Shown here piece after piece: positions 40,345 through 48,561 of a DNA stretch of 64,000 nt. The DNA is taken from NCBI GenBank assembly GCA_964462635.1, contig CAYWYJ010000003.1:5494-69493 (forward strand). The letters run 5' to 3'. Both the position numbers and the translations under genes were made by a program. How positions within the stretch are numbered: the stretch's first letter is position 1; every line of letters begins with the position of its first letter. Origin of the DNA: JBFMAI01 sp964462635 (GTDB taxonomy: Bacteria; Planctomycetota; Phycisphaerae; UBA1845; Fen-1342). The notes under the pieces were generated by a model. The model worked only from the letters and a program-made list of their open reading frames with translations. It was not told where the DNA came from and searched no databases.

Positions 40345-40565
40345 ATGATACGGGGCCGCACGTCGCGTGTCGGCGTAATGCTCCATGCGGCGCCCGGGTT
40401 GCGCGACGTTTCGAGCCCGCAGTCGGCGCCGCCGGGCAACATTGTGTGCCGGGCGGTGGGTTCGTGCCACCGCCTCCCGCTGGGCGACGCCCCCCGGGAC
40501 TGCGCGGGGTGCTGGCGGCATCGAGCCCCGTGCGGTGGGCAACGGCCCGCCAGAAAGGACGGACC

Positions 40566-41501
40566 ATGAACCACGACCTCACCACCATTCGTCAGACCGA
40601 TCTGCCCGAGCTCGTCAACCGGGGCAAGGTGCGTGATCTCTACCGGCTGGGGGGCCGGATGATGATCGTGGCGACGGACCGCATCTCGGCCTTCGACGTG
40701 GTGATGAATGAACCCGTTCCGGGCAAGGGCGTCCTGCTCACGCAAATGTCGCGCTACTGGCTCGACACGCTGCCCGCTTGCCGCCCGCACCACCTCGAGT
40801 ACGTCGTGGACGACGAGCACGTCCCCGACGGCTACGCCCGGTACCTCGACCAGCTCCGCGGCCGGGCGATGGTCGTCAAGCGCGTGGATATCATCCCGGT
40901 CGAGTGCATTGTCCGCGGCTACATCGCCGGCAGCGGGTGGAAGGAGTACCAGGCGGCGGGGACCGTCTGCGGCGTGCGCCTGCCCGCGGGATTGCAGCGC
41001 GGGCAGAAGCTGCCCGAGCCGATCTTCACGCCGTCCACTAAGGCGACTGTCGGGCACGATGAGAACATCTCGTTCGAACAGGCGTGCGCGGTCGTGAGCG
41101 AGTTCCTGGCCCTCAAGCGGGGCGTGCGCCAGAGCGGGCCGGAACTGATGGCCACGGTGCGGCAACGTACGCTCGACATCTACCAGCAGGCCGCGCGCCA
41201 CGCGGAGCGACGCGGCATTCTCCTGGCCGACACGAAGTTCGAGTTCGGGCTGTACGACGGCGAGCTGTTGCTGGCCGATGAGGTCCTTACGCCCGATTCC
41301 TCGCGGTTCTGGCCCGCCGAGCAGTACCGAGTGGGACACGAGCTGCCCAACTACGACAAGCAGGTCTTGCGCGACTACCTGGAATCGACCGGTTGGAACA
41401 AGCAGCCCCCGCCGCCGCCGGTGCCCGCGGAAGTGCTCGCCGAGACCCGCCGGCGCTACGAAGACGTCTACCGGCGCTTGAGTGCGCCCGCTATGGCCTG
41501 A
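40566..41501 (+). CDS. purC: Phosphoribosylaminoimidazole-succinocarboxamide synthase (SAICAR synthetase)
   Basis: The purine pathway step joining CAIR and aspartate using ATP. It has GKVRDLYRLGGRMMIVATDRISAFD (GKVRD and ATDRISAFD split signatures), RGYIAGSGWKEYQ, and LADTKFEFG followed by DEVLTPDSSRFWP. At 311 aa it is the longer, eukaryote-like class found in many bacteria. ATG 40566 has AAAGGA upstream. No other purine gene is next to it, and no purine or PRPP riboswitch pattern is recognised in the 220-bp leader. Confidence 0.97.
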   Translation: MNHDLTTIRQTDLPELVNRGKVRDLYRLGGRMMIVATDRISAFDVVMNEPVPGKGVLLTQMSRYWLDTLPACRPHHLEYVVDDEHVPDGYARYLDQLRGRAMVVKRVDIIPVECIVRGYIAGSGWKEYQAAGTVCGVRLPAGLQRGQKLPEPIFTPSTKATVGHDENISFEQACAVVSEFLALKRGVRQSGPELMATVRQRTLDIYQQAARHAERRGILLADTKFEFGLYDGELLLADEVLTPDSSRFWPAEQYRVGHELPNYDKQVLRDYLESTGWNKQPPPPPVPAEVLAETRRRYEDVYRRLSAPAMA

Positions 41502-41529
41502 ATGGTCGTGGGTGACCCGGCGACGCACC

Positions 41530-41598
41530 CGGGGGGGGCGAGCCTCCCGGCGAGCCGAGACTGCCGAGCCGCGGCTCGCCAGGAGGCTCGCCCTCCCG
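41530..41598. repeat. Family C palindrome after purC
   Basis: GGGGGCGAGCCTCCCGGCGAG ... GCCGCGGCTCGCCAGGAGGC, one of the better preserved family C units, between convergent genes and well placed to act as a terminator stem. Confidence 0.7.
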
Positions 41599-41651
41599 TC
41601 AAGCTTCCCGTGTTGCTGGATGTTCGCATCGAGCGGGGCCCGCCGCCGGGG

Positions 41652-42029
41652 TCAGTCTTCGTCCGCGTGGGGCCGCTCCCCGATGGCGAGGATGGCGCAC
41701 GCGCAGATCGGGTCCAGGCCGAGGCGTTGTGCTTCGGCCACCAGCTCGTCACTGTCCGCCCCGGGATTCACGTAGAACTCGTCCGGCTTGGCCGCGGCGA
41801 TCGCCGGCAACAGCGTGAGCCCCACGGGCGGCGGCAGGTATAAGAGCACGCGGTTGATCCGCACGGGGATGTCGGCCAGCGAACGGTAGCAGGTTACCCC
41901 TTCGATCTCGCCGCCGCGCGGATTGACCGGGTACACCGCCCATCCGCGCCGCAGGTAGCTACGCACGGCCTGGTTGCCGAACTTCCGCCGATCGGCGGAC
42001 GCCCCGAGAATGGCGACGGTCGGCGGCAT
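41652..42029 (-). CDS. CoA-binding domain protein (YccU-like)
   Basis: A 125-aa single-domain Rossmann protein of the CoA-binding family. VAILGASADRRKFGNQAVRS is the nucleotide loop (GASxxxxKxGN), GWAVYPVNPRGGEIEG the second strand, and FYVNPGADSDELV with ICACAILAIGERP the C-terminal part (the usual W/GA-x-N-x-A and C segment). Family members bind CoA or pantetheine; the role is unknown. The next gene upstream ends 3 nt away. Confidence 0.9.
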   Translation of the reverse strand: MPPTVAILGASADRRKFGNQAVRSYLRRGWAVYPVNPRGGEIEGVTCYRSLADIPVRINRVLLYLPPPVGLTLLPAIAAAKPDEFYVNPGADSDELVAEAQRLGLDPICACAILAIGERPHADED

Positions 42030-42032
42030 GGT

Positions 42033-42368
42033 TCACCTCCGAGTGGGGGAAGACGGCGGCGTCCGGGCCGCAGGATGGTAGCGCGGGGAGACGGCCACAT
42101 AGGGGCGGCCGAGCAGCTTCTTGGCCAGCACGACCTCGCCCATGTCGTTACCTTCCAGCCGATGTCCAATGTATTGAAGCACATATCCCCCGACCAGCAG
42201 GACGGCCGGCCGCCACCACAGGTCCCACCGCCATTGGGCGAGCTGGACAAGGGCCAGCCCGACGGCGGCCACCGCCAGGGGGATGCCGACGTAGTGCAGC
42301 CCGCGCGACACGGGGTGCTGGTGCCGTTCGAGCCAGTTTCGGAGCCAGGCGGGGCGGTGGGGGGTCAC
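42033..42368 (-). CDS. DUF962/Mpo1-like membrane protein
   Basis: A 111-aa protein with family marks HQHPVSRGLHYVGIPLA (the H-P-x4-H segment) and LQYIGHRLEGNDMGE (Q-x-I-G-H...E). Yeast Mpo1 in this family is an iron-dependent 2-hydroxy-fatty-acid dioxygenase, and the metal-binding His residues are kept here. Three or four hydrophobic helices are seen. It runs into the CoA-binding gene, probably as a two-gene operon. Confidence 0.82.
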   Translation of the reverse strand: MTPHRPAWLRNWLERHQHPVSRGLHYVGIPLAVAAVGLALVQLAQWRWDLWWRPAVLLVGGYVLQYIGHRLEGNDMGEVVLAKKLLGRPYVAVSPRYHPAARTPPSSPTRR

Positions 42369-42468
42369 ACGGGCGATGATAGTCGGGGGGGGACGGTCGG
42401 CAAGTCTTGCCGCCGGACTTCAGCGGCCCCCGCCAAGTCCCGATAAGTCGGGCAGTCGGAGGCCGGCC

Positions 42469-43101
42469 ATGATTGTCACACTCGACGGTCAGCGTGTGGA
42501 CGAGTCGTTTCGACCCGGGTGCAAGCTGCAATCCGTGGTCGATCAAATCCGCGGCCGCATGTCATCCCCCAACCGCATCATCGTATCGGTCGCCGTCAAC
42601 GGCCAGCGACTGGATGATGATGTGCTGACGGAGACGCTGGAGCGGCCCGTGGAGAGCGACGCCCAGGTGGACCTGGAGTCGTCCGAGCCGGAGGAACTCG
42701 TCGAACGGGCGTTTCGCGGGCTGGCCGAGAGCTTCGGCCAGGCCGCCGACGGCATCGACCACATGGCCGACGGCCTGAAGAGCTCCGACCCCACCCAGGC
42801 CATGCACGACGTCGGCGACTTCGTCACGCTGTGGCAGACCGCGTACCGGGCCATCGCGCAGTGCAGCGGGCTCTTGAATCGCGACCTGACGGCGTACGAG
42901 TTCGAGGGGCAGCCGGTGATCCAGTGCATCTCCACGCTGGTCGATCGGCTGTCCGAGTTGCGGGGCGCCCTGGAAGCCCGCGACATGGTGCTCCTGGCCG
43001 ACCTGGTCCGCTATGAGCTCCAGCCCTTGGCGCGGTCGTGGCAAGCGCTGCTGGTCAGCCTGGCGGAACAGGTGCAAATGCCCGCCGCGCGGCCATCCTG
43101 A
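42469..43101 (+). CDS. Conserved-looking protein of unknown function, ubiquitin-like N-terminus and helical C-terminus
   Basis: Not recognised. ATG 42469 follows GGAGG, so the 210-aa reading is well supported. Residues 1-70 look like a small beta-grasp fold (MIVTLDGQRVDE, LQSVVDQIRGRM, IIVSVAVNGQRLDD). Residues 80-210 are almost entirely helical and acidic. No signal peptide or membrane helix. A type III or flagellar chaperone-like or regulatory role is conceivable but not shown. Confidence 0.65.
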   Translation: MIVTLDGQRVDESFRPGCKLQSVVDQIRGRMSSPNRIIVSVAVNGQRLDDDVLTETLERPVESDAQVDLESSEPEELVERAFRGLAESFGQAADGIDHMADGLKSSDPTQAMHDVGDFVTLWQTAYRAIAQCSGLLNRDLTAYEFEGQPVIQCISTLVDRLSELRGALEARDMVLLADLVRYELQPLARSWQALLVSLAEQVQMPAARPS

Positions 43102-43102
43102 G

Positions 43103-43561
43103 TCACCGCGCCGCCACCGCCACGATCAGGGCGTCGCCGCCTTCCAGCGCCCAGCCCCCCTGCAACTGGAACTTCCCCGCCTCGAGCGTGACCGTGGCGT
43201 TGTATTGCCGCTGGTCGCCTTTCATTACCTCGACCTGGAGCGTCACACGTCGGCCGTCGTGCTTCTGCGGCGTGACGCGGGCCTGGTAGTCGCCGATCAG
43301 GGCCGTGCTGAACGCCTTGCCGAGGTCGGCCTTGCCGGTGGACCGTTTTTCCAGCTTGAAGCCGGTGTACTTGAACTGCTTCTTGAGCTGCTCGGCGATG
43401 GTCCGCAGTTCGGGCGAAATCTCGCTGTTCTTCGTCGTGGCGCGGATCGTCCAGACCTGGAGGTCCGCCGACTTGCGGTCCTCCTGTTGCGCGAAGCTGG
43501 GGGCAACCCCCGCCAGGCCCAGGGCGAGCATCAGTATTGCGCATCCGGTGCGTGGAGACAT
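43103..43561 (-). CDS. Small exported protein of unknown function
   Basis: ATG 43561 follows AGGAGG and opens a clear signal peptide (MSPRTGCAILMLALGLAGVA...SFA). The mature part (about 127 aa) is an alternating beta/helix domain: LQVWTIRATTKN, ELRTIAEQLKKQFKYTGF, DYQARVTPQKHDGRRVTLQVEV, WALEGGDALIVAVAAR. The layout resembles secretin-associated or NolW-like small domains, but no family is recognised. It ends against the gene on the other strand (1 nt apart). Confidence 0.65.
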   Translation of the reverse strand: MSPRTGCAILMLALGLAGVAPSFAQQEDRKSADLQVWTIRATTKNSEISPELRTIAEQLKKQFKYTGFKLEKRSTGKADLGKAFSTALIGDYQARVTPQKHDGRRVTLQVEVMKGDQRQYNATVTLEAGKFQLQGGWALEGGDALIVAVAAR

Positions 43562-43591
43562 CGTGCATCCTCCTGATTCACTCTGTGACCG

Positions 43592-43715
43592 CGACACGCC
43601 GGACTCGGAGGTCCGGCGCTACGGGCAGCACGGACGCCGGACTCGGAGGTCCGGCGCTACGGGCAGCACGGACGCCGGACGCGGAGGTCCGGCGGTACAA
43701 GTCCGGCGCTACAGA
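43592..43715. repeat. Tandem family D units
   Basis: Three full or near-full copies of GACGCCGGACTCGGAGGTCC-GGCGCTACGGGCAGCAC in direct order plus a partial fourth. Spacing is a regular 37 bp for the first copies. The last one overlaps the stop of the anti-sigma gene at 43709. Confidence 0.8.
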
Positions 43716-44233
43716 CTGCTGCCGGCGGGCAAGACCCAGATGATCTCGCCGCCGTTGTCGCCGCCCACGGCGACGACGAAGCTTGTGGCGCCCTGGAACA
43801 CTTCCAGGCTGTCGATCTCGACCTCGGCCGCGAGTTGCAGCGGCCACGGCTCGACGGCCGCAGGCTGGGTGACACGCCAGCCGAGAACCAGTAGCAGGCA
43901 CGCCGCCGCCGCCATCAACGGTCGCCACGCTCGCAGAACCCGTCGCGCGACACCGGCGTCCGGCCGGCCGCGCCGGGCGGCCGCCGCATCGATGTTGTCC
44001 CAGACCCGCTCCCAATCCGCCGTCGTCGGCTGGTCGCTTCGATCGAGTTCGTTGAGCGCGGCTGCGAGGTGCGGCTCGACTCGCGGCTGCTGGCCCGCAA
44101 AGGGGGCGGCCAGCCGCGCATCGCGGTTGAGCGCGGCCTCCACCTGGCGCACCTGCTCCGGCCTCAAGACGTCGAGCTCGCCGTCGGCGAGGGCCTTGAG
44201 AGCGTCGGCCAAGTTGTGCGGCGCAGGCGTCAT
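43709..44233 (-). CDS. Anti-sigma factor-like membrane protein
   Basis: A 174-aa protein with a soluble N-terminus rich in helix (LADALKALADGELDVLRPEQ; the DGEL motif is typical of anti-sigma factors), one membrane helix near residue 110 (PLMAAAACLLLVLGW) and an outside domain ending ATSFVVAVGGDNGGEIIWVL. It lies downstream of the ECF sigma gene on the same strand and is probably its antagonist. No CxxC zinc motif. Confidence 0.72.
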   Translation of the reverse strand: MTPAPHNLADALKALADGELDVLRPEQVRQVEAALNRDARLAAPFAGQQPRVEPHLAAALNELDRSDQPTTADWERVWDNIDAAAARRGRPDAGVARRVLRAWRPLMAAAACLLLVLGWRVTQPAAVEPWPLQLAAEVEIDSLEVFQGATSFVVAVGGDNGGEIIWVLPAGSSL

Positions 44234-44300
44234 GGGTCAGTCCTTCGCATCGTCATCGTTAAGGCGGACGGCCGAAGCCGGCAGACTATTCACAATGCCA

Positions 44301-44364
44301 ATCGGAACCCCGCGCGCCAGTGCGGGGCCAAGCAACCCACCACTCGCGTGGTGGGTTGTGTCAG
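44301..44364 (-). repeat. Double-hairpin repeat, family B, inverted, between sigma and anti-sigma genes
   Basis: AACCCCGCGCGCCAGTGCGG and CCCACCACTCGCGTGGTGGG are the two palindromes in reverse order to the 4003 and 55165 copies. The edge carries the sigma-gene stop codon. Confidence 0.8.
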
Positions 44365-44969
44365 CGGGTCTTTGCAACCGACGGCGCGAGGTCCGATAAC
44401 TGCCCATGCAGCCGCCGCCGGGCATGATACAGCCGGCTCATCACCGTTCCGATCGGGATGCCGAGCACTTCGGCAATCTGCCCATAGGTCAAGTCGCCCG
44501 TCGCATACAGGGCGAACACGGCTCGCTGGTCGGCGGGCAGGCTCTCGATCGCTCGTCGAATCCGGTCCGCCAACTCCGCTCGCTCCAGGTCCGCCTCGGG
44601 CGCCACCTCGGCCCGTCGATCCTCAAGCTGTACCCGTGCCTCGTCATCCTCGCCGTCGAGCGGTATCGCGAGCCGGACCTTACGCGCCCGCAGGACGTCC
44701 AGCGCGCGGTTGCTGACGATCCGCAACAGCCACGTCCTGAACTGCGCTCCGCGCTGGAACTCGCCCAGGCGCTCGAAGGCCCGGATGAAGCCGTCCTGCA
44801 CCACGTCGAGCGCGTCCTCGCGCCGCCCGGTAATCCGCAAGGCCACGCGAAAGGCGGCGTCGCGGTGCAAATCAAACAGCCGACGTTGGGCGTCGCGGTC
44901 GCCGCCGGCCGCCTGGTCCACCAGGCGCAGTTCCAAGGGATCGACGATCGAGGGCTCGGCCCTATTCAC
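44361..44969 (-). CDS. ECF-type RNA polymerase sigma factor
   Basis: Region 2: RRLFDLHRDAAFRVALRITGR, DALDVVQDGFIRAF and FRTWLLRIVSNRALDVLR. Region 4: IESLPADQRAVFALYATGDL, YGQIAEVLGIPIGTVMSRLYHARRRL. GTG 44969 has GAGG 6 nt upstream; ATG 45002 is an alternative. It is divergent from the secreted low-complexity gene at 45259 and precedes an anti-sigma-like gene. The pair may therefore control those surface proteins. Confidence 0.92.
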   Translation of the reverse strand: MNRAEPSIVDPLELRLVDQAAGGDRDAQRRLFDLHRDAAFRVALRITGRREDALDVVQDGFIRAFERLGEFQRGAQFRTWLLRIVSNRALDVLRARKVRLAIPLDGEDDEARVQLEDRRAEVAPEADLERAELADRIRRAIESLPADQRAVFALYATGDLTYGQIAEVLGIPIGTVMSRLYHARRRLHGQLSDLAPSVAKTR

Positions 44970-45069
44970 AGAAATCCTCAAAAAAAGTCGCGCCAACACC
45001 ATACCCGTTCGCGGCCCGGATTTCCGCTGTCGTGTGCCGAATAACCGCGTGGCTCCCGTACGGCCGCCG

Positions 45070-45140
45070 ACGGGAGGGCGAAGCTCCTGCTGAGCCGCGC
45101 CGGCGGGGGACGAACGGCTCGGCAGGAGCCTCGCCCTACC
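45070..45140. repeat. Family C palindrome in the divergent sigma-factor region
   Basis: GGGAGGGCGAAGCTCCTGCTGAGCC ... GGCTCGGCAGGAGCCTCGCC, in the 289-bp space between the sigma gene and the secreted-protein gene. The promoters of both should lie around it. Confidence 0.7.
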
Positions 45141-45258
45141 GTGGGTTTCTCGATCGTGCATGGAAGAGCGATGAATAAACCCGCCGGCCGCGTCGTCCAT
45201 CGACGCGGATAACAGCCCCGACGCGAGCCGCGTGGGGCCCAACGAAAAGGAGAACGCC

Positions 45259-45978
45259 ATGAAACGCCTGCTCGCCGCAACGCTCAGTGCTTCGTTCCTG
45301 ATGGCCGCGGCCGCGTCCGCGGGCGAGGCCATCGCCGTGTCCACCAGCTCCAACGGCGGCCGGGCGACGGCCACCGCCACCGCCGTCGGCAACGCGACCT
45401 CGGCGGCCATCGCGGGCGCGACCCGTGGCGGCCGAGCGGTCGCCACGAGCAGCGCCATCGGTGAGCGCAACGGTTACGCCGACAGTCGGGCCGTGGCCGT
45501 CGCCGACCGCGGCGTGGCGTTGAGCGATTCCCGTGCCGACGCGCGGGGCCTGTTCGGCGGCAGCGCGATCGCCGACAGCGAGAGCATCGCCGCCGCGATC
45601 GGCGGCCTGGCAATCAGCAACAGTGCGGCGGTCGCCGACGGCACGTTTTTCGGCCACGCCCGCAGCCGGTCGACCTCGACTGCCCTGTCGCATTATGGCG
45701 TGTCGGTGAGTGACAGCGTCGCCACCAGCCGCGGTGTCTTCGGCGGCCACGCTTCGAGCGACAGCGACTCAACGGCGATGACTTACGGCGGCGTGTCCAC
45801 CAGCCGAACGCGCGTGATCAGCGACGCCAGCCTGCACGCCAGCGCCGAATCGAACGGCCTCGGCGTGAGCATCAGCGGACTGTTGCTGCGGAGTGATTCG
45901 CGGGTCCACGCCGAGAGCCGGTCGGTCCGGTTCGGCAGCAGCCGTTCGGATGCCGTGATGATCCGCGTGCGACCGTAA
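45259..45978 (+). CDS. Secreted Ser/Ala/Gly-rich repetitive protein, probable beta-solenoid
   Basis: ATG 45259 follows AAGGAG and opens a signal peptide (MKRLLAATLSASFLMAAAAS). The remainder is low complexity, with repeated short units such as ATATATAVGNATSAA, VALSDSRADARGLFGG, IAISNSAAV-like GLAISNSAAVADGTFFG and SVSDSVATSRGVFGG. A period of roughly 10-16 residues with alternating small residues recalls head repeats of trimeric autotransporters or other beta-rolls. No anchor is seen. It is paired with a similar secreted protein downstream. Confidence 0.68.
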   Translation: MKRLLAATLSASFLMAAAASAGEAIAVSTSSNGGRATATATAVGNATSAAIAGATRGGRAVATSSAIGERNGYADSRAVAVADRGVALSDSRADARGLFGGSAIADSESIAAAIGGLAISNSAAVADGTFFGHARSRSTSTALSHYGVSVSDSVATSRGVFGGHASSDSDSTAMTYGGVSTSRTRVISDASLHASAESNGLGVSISGLLLRSDSRVHAESRSVRFGSSRSDAVMIRVRP

Positions 45979-45984
45979 CCCCGA

Positions 45985-46112
45985 CCCTTCCCCCACCCCC
46001 CTCCCTCTCAGGGAGGGGTTGGGGGAGGGTCAAGCGGCCTCCCAACTCCCCTCCCTCCCAGGTCGCCACGGGCGACTCGCTGTGGCGAGGAGGGGTTGGG
46101 GGAGGGCAGGAG
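45985..46112. repeat. Two tandem family E repeats
   Basis: The first copy (45998-46031) contains CCCTCCCTCTCAGGGAGGGG followed by TTGGGGGAGGGTC and is identical over 34 bp to the segment inside the O-antigen-ligase gene (62621-62654). The second carries the GTCGCCACGGGCGACTCGC insert and ends GGAGGGGTTGGGGGAGGGC. Confidence 0.8.
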
Positions 46113-46218
46113 CGAGCGATGGCAAATAAGGCACAGAGAAGTCAACAGGAACCACCCTGACGGAAGACCGAGACCCAAACACGAACTCAGGCCCATGAAG
46201 AACTCGGGAGAAACAGCC

Positions 46219-46857
46219 ATGAAGCGCACCATGCGAAAGAGCGTACTGTGTGGGATGATCCTCATGCTGGCCGGCGTCCTGCCGGCCCTGGGAAGCGACG
46301 CCGAGACCACGGCCCGGGCGACCGGCTCCCGCCTCGGTCCCGGCACCGCGGCGGCGACCGCCCGCTACGAAGGCGACCTCGGCTTCGCCCGTACCGACAC
46401 CCGCAGCGGCACGGTGAACATCGCCCGCGGCGTTGCGGTCGGGTTCGACGAGGACGGCCTGTCGCTCTCGTTCAGCACGGCCATCGCTCCCCGCCTCGGA
46501 CCGGCCTTTGGCACCACCTTCAACATGACCCTCGGGAGCAACGGCGAGGTCGCCCACAGCATCGGAACCAGCGTCGCCACCGGCGGCCTGGCCCGGACGG
46601 TGAGCGTCGGCGGCAGCGCCACGAGCACCCACTTCGGCTCGACCTCCACGGCCCTGGCCGGCGGGAGCACCCTCGGCGGCGGCGTGGTGAAGGCGAGCAC
46701 GACCAGCGATCACTACCGGGTGCTGCCGACGGTCGGTCATGCGGCCCCGATCGAAGGGCGCGGTCCGGTCGTCGCGGTCGGCGGCCGGGTCGCGGGGCGT
46801 GACGACGGATCGACCCGCTATGTGCGAACCGTCCACCGCGTCGTGCGGTCGCGCTGA
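46219..46857 (+). CDS. Secreted Gly/Thr/Ala-rich protein
   Basis: ATG 46219 follows GGGAG and opens a signal peptide (MKRTMRKSVLCGMILMLAGV...ALG). The mature part starts ETTARATGSRLGPGTAAATA and runs as short beta segments rich in Gly, Ser and Thr (NIARGVAVGFDEDGLSLSF, TFNMTLGSNGEVAHSIG, SVATGGLARTVSVGGSATS), similar in style but not in sequence to the preceding secreted protein. The tail RTVHRVVRSR is basic. Function unknown; probably a surface or fibre protein. Confidence 0.65.
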   Translation: MKRTMRKSVLCGMILMLAGVLPALGSDAETTARATGSRLGPGTAAATARYEGDLGFARTDTRSGTVNIARGVAVGFDEDGLSLSFSTAIAPRLGPAFGTTFNMTLGSNGEVAHSIGTSVATGGLARTVSVGGSATSTHFGSTSTALAGGSTLGGGVVKASTTSDHYRVLPTVGHAAPIEGRGPVVAVGGRVAGRDDGSTRYVRTVHRVVRSR

Positions 46858-46891
46858 CTGACTCCCCCCGCGTTCGGGTCGCGCTAAGTGA

Positions 46892-46952
46892 CCCCCCTTC
46901 CTTCCAGGTCGCCACGGGCGACTTGCTGTGGCGAGGAGGGGTTGGGGGAGGG
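46892..46952. repeat. Family E repeat upstream of prfB
   Basis: CTTCCTTCCAGGTCGCCACG, GGCGACTTGCTGTGGCGAGG and AGGGGTTGGGGGAGGGCAG. It occupies part of the 384-bp gap. Confidence 0.7.
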
Positions 46953-47057
46953 CAGAGCTGGCGCTCCCGGCCGCGTGAGCCGGGCGCCGAGGCCCTTGTC
47001 GACGGTGAGTTAGCGAACGGCGCCCGTGTGTTACCCGAGGCCGCGGGCGCACCAAGT

Positions 47058-47086
47058 CCCCACCCGTGTGCGTTGCACGGGTGGGG
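47058..47086. terminator. Perfect 11-bp hairpin, candidate terminator of the 46-kb gene
   Basis: CCCCACCCGTG and CACGGGTGGGG with a 7-nt loop TGCGTTG. It lies 200 bp after the preceding stop and 155 bp before prfB. No T-tract, so its role is uncertain. Confidence 0.45.
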
Positions 47087-47241
47087 CACGCTTATGTGCG
47101 CCCGCCGGCCTCGGCTCGTTCGCTGCGTTGCCCCGGGGGTGCCCGCAGGCTCGGCGCGCGGTACAATTCCCGAACTGGGGCGCCGCGCGACGGCCGCGCG
47201 GCGCAGACGGACGATGCCCCGGCGGGTACCGCTAGAGCGTG

Positions 47242-48361
47242 ATGGTCACCACCTTCGAAGATCCGGCCTCGACGTTACGCGAGTTGACGGCCCGCATTCA
47301 CGCCATCCGGGACTCTCTTTGACCTCTCGGCCAAGGCCGCCCGGCTCGACGCCCTGAATGCACAGATGCAACGCGCGGGCTTCTGGGACCAGCCCGAACG
47401 GGCGCAGCAGGTCGTCGCCGAGCTCAAGACGCTGCGGGCGCAGGTGGAGCCCGTGCAGGAACTCCTGCGCCGGGTCGACGACGCTCATGTCCTGCTGGAG
47501 CTGTCCGAGGAGCAGGGCGGCGAGGACGCCCACGCCGAGATCCAGCGCGAGTTGACCCAGCTTGTCCAGAAGACCGATCAGGTCGAGTTGCTCACGTTGC
47601 TGTCCGGCCCCAACGATGCCCGCGATTGTTTCTTCAGCGTGCAGGCGGGGGCCGGCGGTGTCGATGCCTGCGACTTCGCCGAGATGCTCCTGCGCATGTA
47701 CCTGATGTACTGCGAGAGCAGCGGGCTGAAGGCCACGGAGGTCGATCGCCGAGCGGGCGAAGAGGCCGGCATCCAATCCGCCACGCTGCACATCGCGGGC
47801 CCGTACGCGTACGGCTACCTCTCCTGTGAAGTCGGCGTCCATCGGCTCGTCCGCATCAGCCCCTTCAACGCCCAGGGAAAGCGGCAGACTTCCTTCGCCG
47901 CCGTCGATTGCTTCCCCGAGCTCGAGGAAGCGAAGATCGAGATCGCCGAGGGGGAGCTCGACATTGAGTTCTTCCGCCGGGCCAGCGGCGCCGGCGGCCA
48001 GAACGTGAACAAGGTGGCGACGGCCGTCCGTATCCGGCACAAGCCGTCCGGGGTCGTGGTCGAGTGTGTGAATGAGCGCAGCCAGGCGCAGAATCGCCGC
48101 GTGGCCATGAGCATGCTTCAGGCGAAGCTCGAGCAGATCGAGAAGGCCAAGCAGGACGCCGAACTGGCCAAGATCTACAGCGAGAAGGGCGACATTGCCT
48201 GGGGCAACCAGATTCGCAGTTACGTCATCCACGGCTCGACGATCCACGTCAAGGACCACCGCACCAACCTGGCCATCGGCGACGTGCAGCGGGTGCTCAA
48301 CGGCGACCTCCAGCCGTTCATCGACGCCCGTCTGCGTCAGCGCCTGAAGTCGGGGAAATAG
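47242..48361 (+). CDS. prfB: Peptide chain release factor 2 with programmed +1 frameshift
   Basis: RF2 recognises UAA and UGA and releases the finished peptide. It is encoded in two frames: a 26-codon lead from ATG 47242 ending in CTT TGA C, then frame +1 from GAC 47321 to the stop at 48361, 372 aa in total, the usual RF2 length. The SPF anticodon-mimic (RISPFNAQGKRQTSF) and the GGQ catalytic motif (RASGAGGQNVNKVATAVRI) confirm RF2. The UGA at 47320-47322 makes the frameshift self-regulating: low RF2 favours the +1 shift. A -10-like TACAAT lies at 47162-47167. Confidence 0.96.
47317..47323 (+). promoter_or_regulatory. RF2 programmed +1 frameshift site (CTTTGAC)
   Basis: CTT TGA C is the classical slippery codon plus in-frame stop of prfB. 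CGGGAC lies just upstream, but the strong Shine-Dalgarno-like AGGGGG of E. coli at the same distance is weak or absent here. Confidence 0.9.
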
Positions 48362-48435
48362 CGTTTGATCGGGTTGCCGGCCGGCCGGGGACGGGCAGGC
48401 CGCTGCTCAAGGGCGGTGGCACACCCGTCGAGGGA

Positions 48436-48462
48436 CGTCGGACTCGGAGGTCCGGCGCTACA
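48436..48462. repeat. Family D unit after prfB
   Basis: GACGTCGGACTCGGAGGTCC followed by GGCGCTACAG, a single copy of the unit tandemly repeated at 43592-43715. Right after it (48484-48506) is CACCGGCCATTGGCCGGTGCC, shared with 14300-14320. Confidence 0.65.
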
Positions 48463-48561
48463 GGGGAGTGCGGGCGTCCCGCCCGCCCCTCACCGGCCAT
48501 TGGCCGGTGCCATACCAGCTTGCGGACACGCCTGGGGCGTGGCGGCCGGGTTCTGTAGATT

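Noticed and set aside
40345..40565. Purine, PRPP or cobalamin riboswitch upstream of purC
   Set aside because: No conserved box or fold of these classes could be recognised in the 220-bp leader, only GC-rich sequence with short palindromes.
43592..43715. Regular direct repeats resembling a short CRISPR array
   Set aside because: The units are contiguous without unique spacers, contain internal palindromes, and single copies occur elsewhere between genes. No cas genes are present.
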